From positions 1 to 8,048 of the forward strand of contig JBFGUI010000180.1 of the NCBI GenBank assembly GCA_041565695.1: DNA of 8,048 bases, given 5' to 3'. Below the pieces are notes generated by a model. It was not told the origin of the DNA. It was given only the letters and a program-made list of their open reading frames with translations, and searched no databases. Of this stretch, positions 7,378 through 8,048 are shown piece by piece. The translations under genes were made by a program, and so were the position numbers. Within the stretch, counting starts at the first letter, position 1, and each line of letters opens with the position of its first letter. The DNA is from Pelagibius sp041565695 (lineage in GTDB: Bacteria; Pseudomonadota; Alphaproteobacteria; Kiloniellales; Kiloniellaceae).

Positions 7378-8048
7378 CTACGCCGCCTGCGGCAGCCCCA
7401 GCATCCGGCGCGCTTCGGCGACCGTCGCCGGGCGGCGGTCGTACGTGGCGCAGCGCTCGATCGCCAGCTTCACCAGGGCGGCGTTGGACGGTGCCAGGTT
7501 GTCGCGGTCGAGGCGGATGTTGTCCTCCAGGCCGGTGCGCACGTTGCCGCCCAGTTCCGCCGACCACTCGACCAGGGTGATCTGGTCCTTGCCGATGCCG
7601 GCGCCGGTCCAGGTCGCCTTGGGCGCCAGGCGCTTCAGGGTCTGGACGTAGAACTCGAAGGTCGGGCGGTCGACCGGCATGGCGTTCTTCACGCCCATGA
7701 CGAACTGCACGTGCAGCGGCCCCTTGATGAGCCCGGCCTTTTCCATCTCTACGGCCTTGAAGATCATCGAGAGGTCGAAGGCCTCGACCTCCGGCTTCAC
7801 GCCGTGTTCGCGCATCTGCGCGGCCAGGGAGTCGATGAGATCCGGGCTGTTGTCGTAGACCCGGGTCGGGAAGTTGCAGGAGCCGGTGGCGAGCGAGGCC
7901 ATGTCGGGCTTCAGCGCGATCATGCCGCCGCGCTCGGCCCCCTTGCCGGAACGGCCGCCGGTGGAGAACTGCACGATCATGCCCGGGCAGTGCTTGCGCA
8001 GGCCCTCCAGCAGGCGGGCGAACTTCTCCGGGTCCGAGGTGGTGGAGC
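7378..8048 (-). CDS. BKACE-family (DUF849) beta-keto acid cleavage enzyme, 5' end beyond window
   Basis: BKACE enzymes condense a beta-keto acid with acetyl-CoA and split it into acetoacetate and a CoA thioester; 3-keto-5-aminohexanoate cleavage enzyme is the founding member. The visible 222 residues start STTSDPEKFARLLEG at the right edge and end MLGLPQAA. The family is about 300 residues, so the N-terminal part with the HxH metal motif lies outside; the related fragment at 4369-4710 shows it as HCH. Family marks seen are FSTGGRSGKG, PDMASLATGSCNF, VEAFDLSM, GAGIGKDQ, and GGNVRTGLEDNIRLDRDNLA near the C-terminus, whose Glu in GLEDN is the expected third metal ligand. SNAALVKLA and TVAEARRMLGLP end the protein as usual. 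The true substrate cannot be told; carnitine- or lysine-related keto acids are possibilities. Confidence 0.9.
   Translation of the reverse strand, partial: STTSDPEKFARLLEGLRKHCPGMIVQFSTGGRSGKGAERGGMIALKPDMASLATGSCNFPTRVYDNSPDLIDSLAAQMREHGVKPEVEAFDLSMIFKAVEMEKAGLIKGPLHVQFVMGVKNAMPVDRPTFEFYVQTLKRLAPKATWTGAGIGKDQITLVEWSAELGGNVRTGLEDNIRLDRDNLAPSNAALVKLAIERCATYDRRPATVAEARRMLGLPQAA

Noticed and set aside
4369..7752. An insertion sequence or integron bounded by the BKACE repeats
   Set aside because: No transposase or integrase frame, no terminal inverted repeats and no target-site duplication were found at the junctions.

Overview
The window looks like chromosomal DNA of a high-GC alphaproteobacterium, probably of the Rhodospirillales type. 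The reasons are the GC-rich codon use of the metabolic genes, the HutF/HutG version of histidine degradation, and a CCCTCTCCCC-type palindromic repeat of a kind I associate with such genomes. The taxonomic placement is inference.

Positions 1-4353 form a histidine-utilisation (hut) cluster in a divergent/convergent/divergent layout. hutF (minus, 3' end outside the window) and hutI (plus) diverge from a 130-bp gap. hutI converges on hutG (minus) across a large palindromic repeat. hutG diverges from the repressor gene hutC (plus). Both divergent gaps hold a HutC-type operator: a perfect 14-bp palindrome CTTGTATATACAAG at 3527-3540, and a near-match TTGTATAGACAA at 1216-1227. One GntR repressor could therefore control all four genes. 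HutI makes formiminoglutamate, HutF deiminates it to N-formylglutamate, and HutG hydrolyses that to glutamate and formate. hutH and hutU, for the first two steps, are not in the window.

Positions 4354-5083 are a scar region. A fragment of a BKACE (beta-keto acid cleavage enzyme, DUF849) gene starts 15 nt after the hutC stop. Over 296 nt it matches the larger BKACE gene at the right edge, ungapped, with about 10 mismatches by hand count. It is followed by the headless 3' end of an unrecognised plus-strand reading frame and by a short hydrophobic frame.

Positions 5084-7377 hold a two-gene module with visibly lower GC and different codon use: a small exported or membrane-anchored protein resembling the oxidoreductase molybdopterin-binding (SUOX-like) domain, then, overlapping by 1 nt (TGATG), a membrane sensor histidine kinase. 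The upstream gap carries a tandem GTTAAGAATTCAG repeat that may be a regulator site. No response regulator is present.

Positions 7378-8048 hold the C-terminal 222 codons of a BKACE-family enzyme on the minus strand, cut by the window edge. The two BKACE copies lie in the same orientation on either side of the sensor module, so the region looks like a rearranged insertion or duplication next to hutC.
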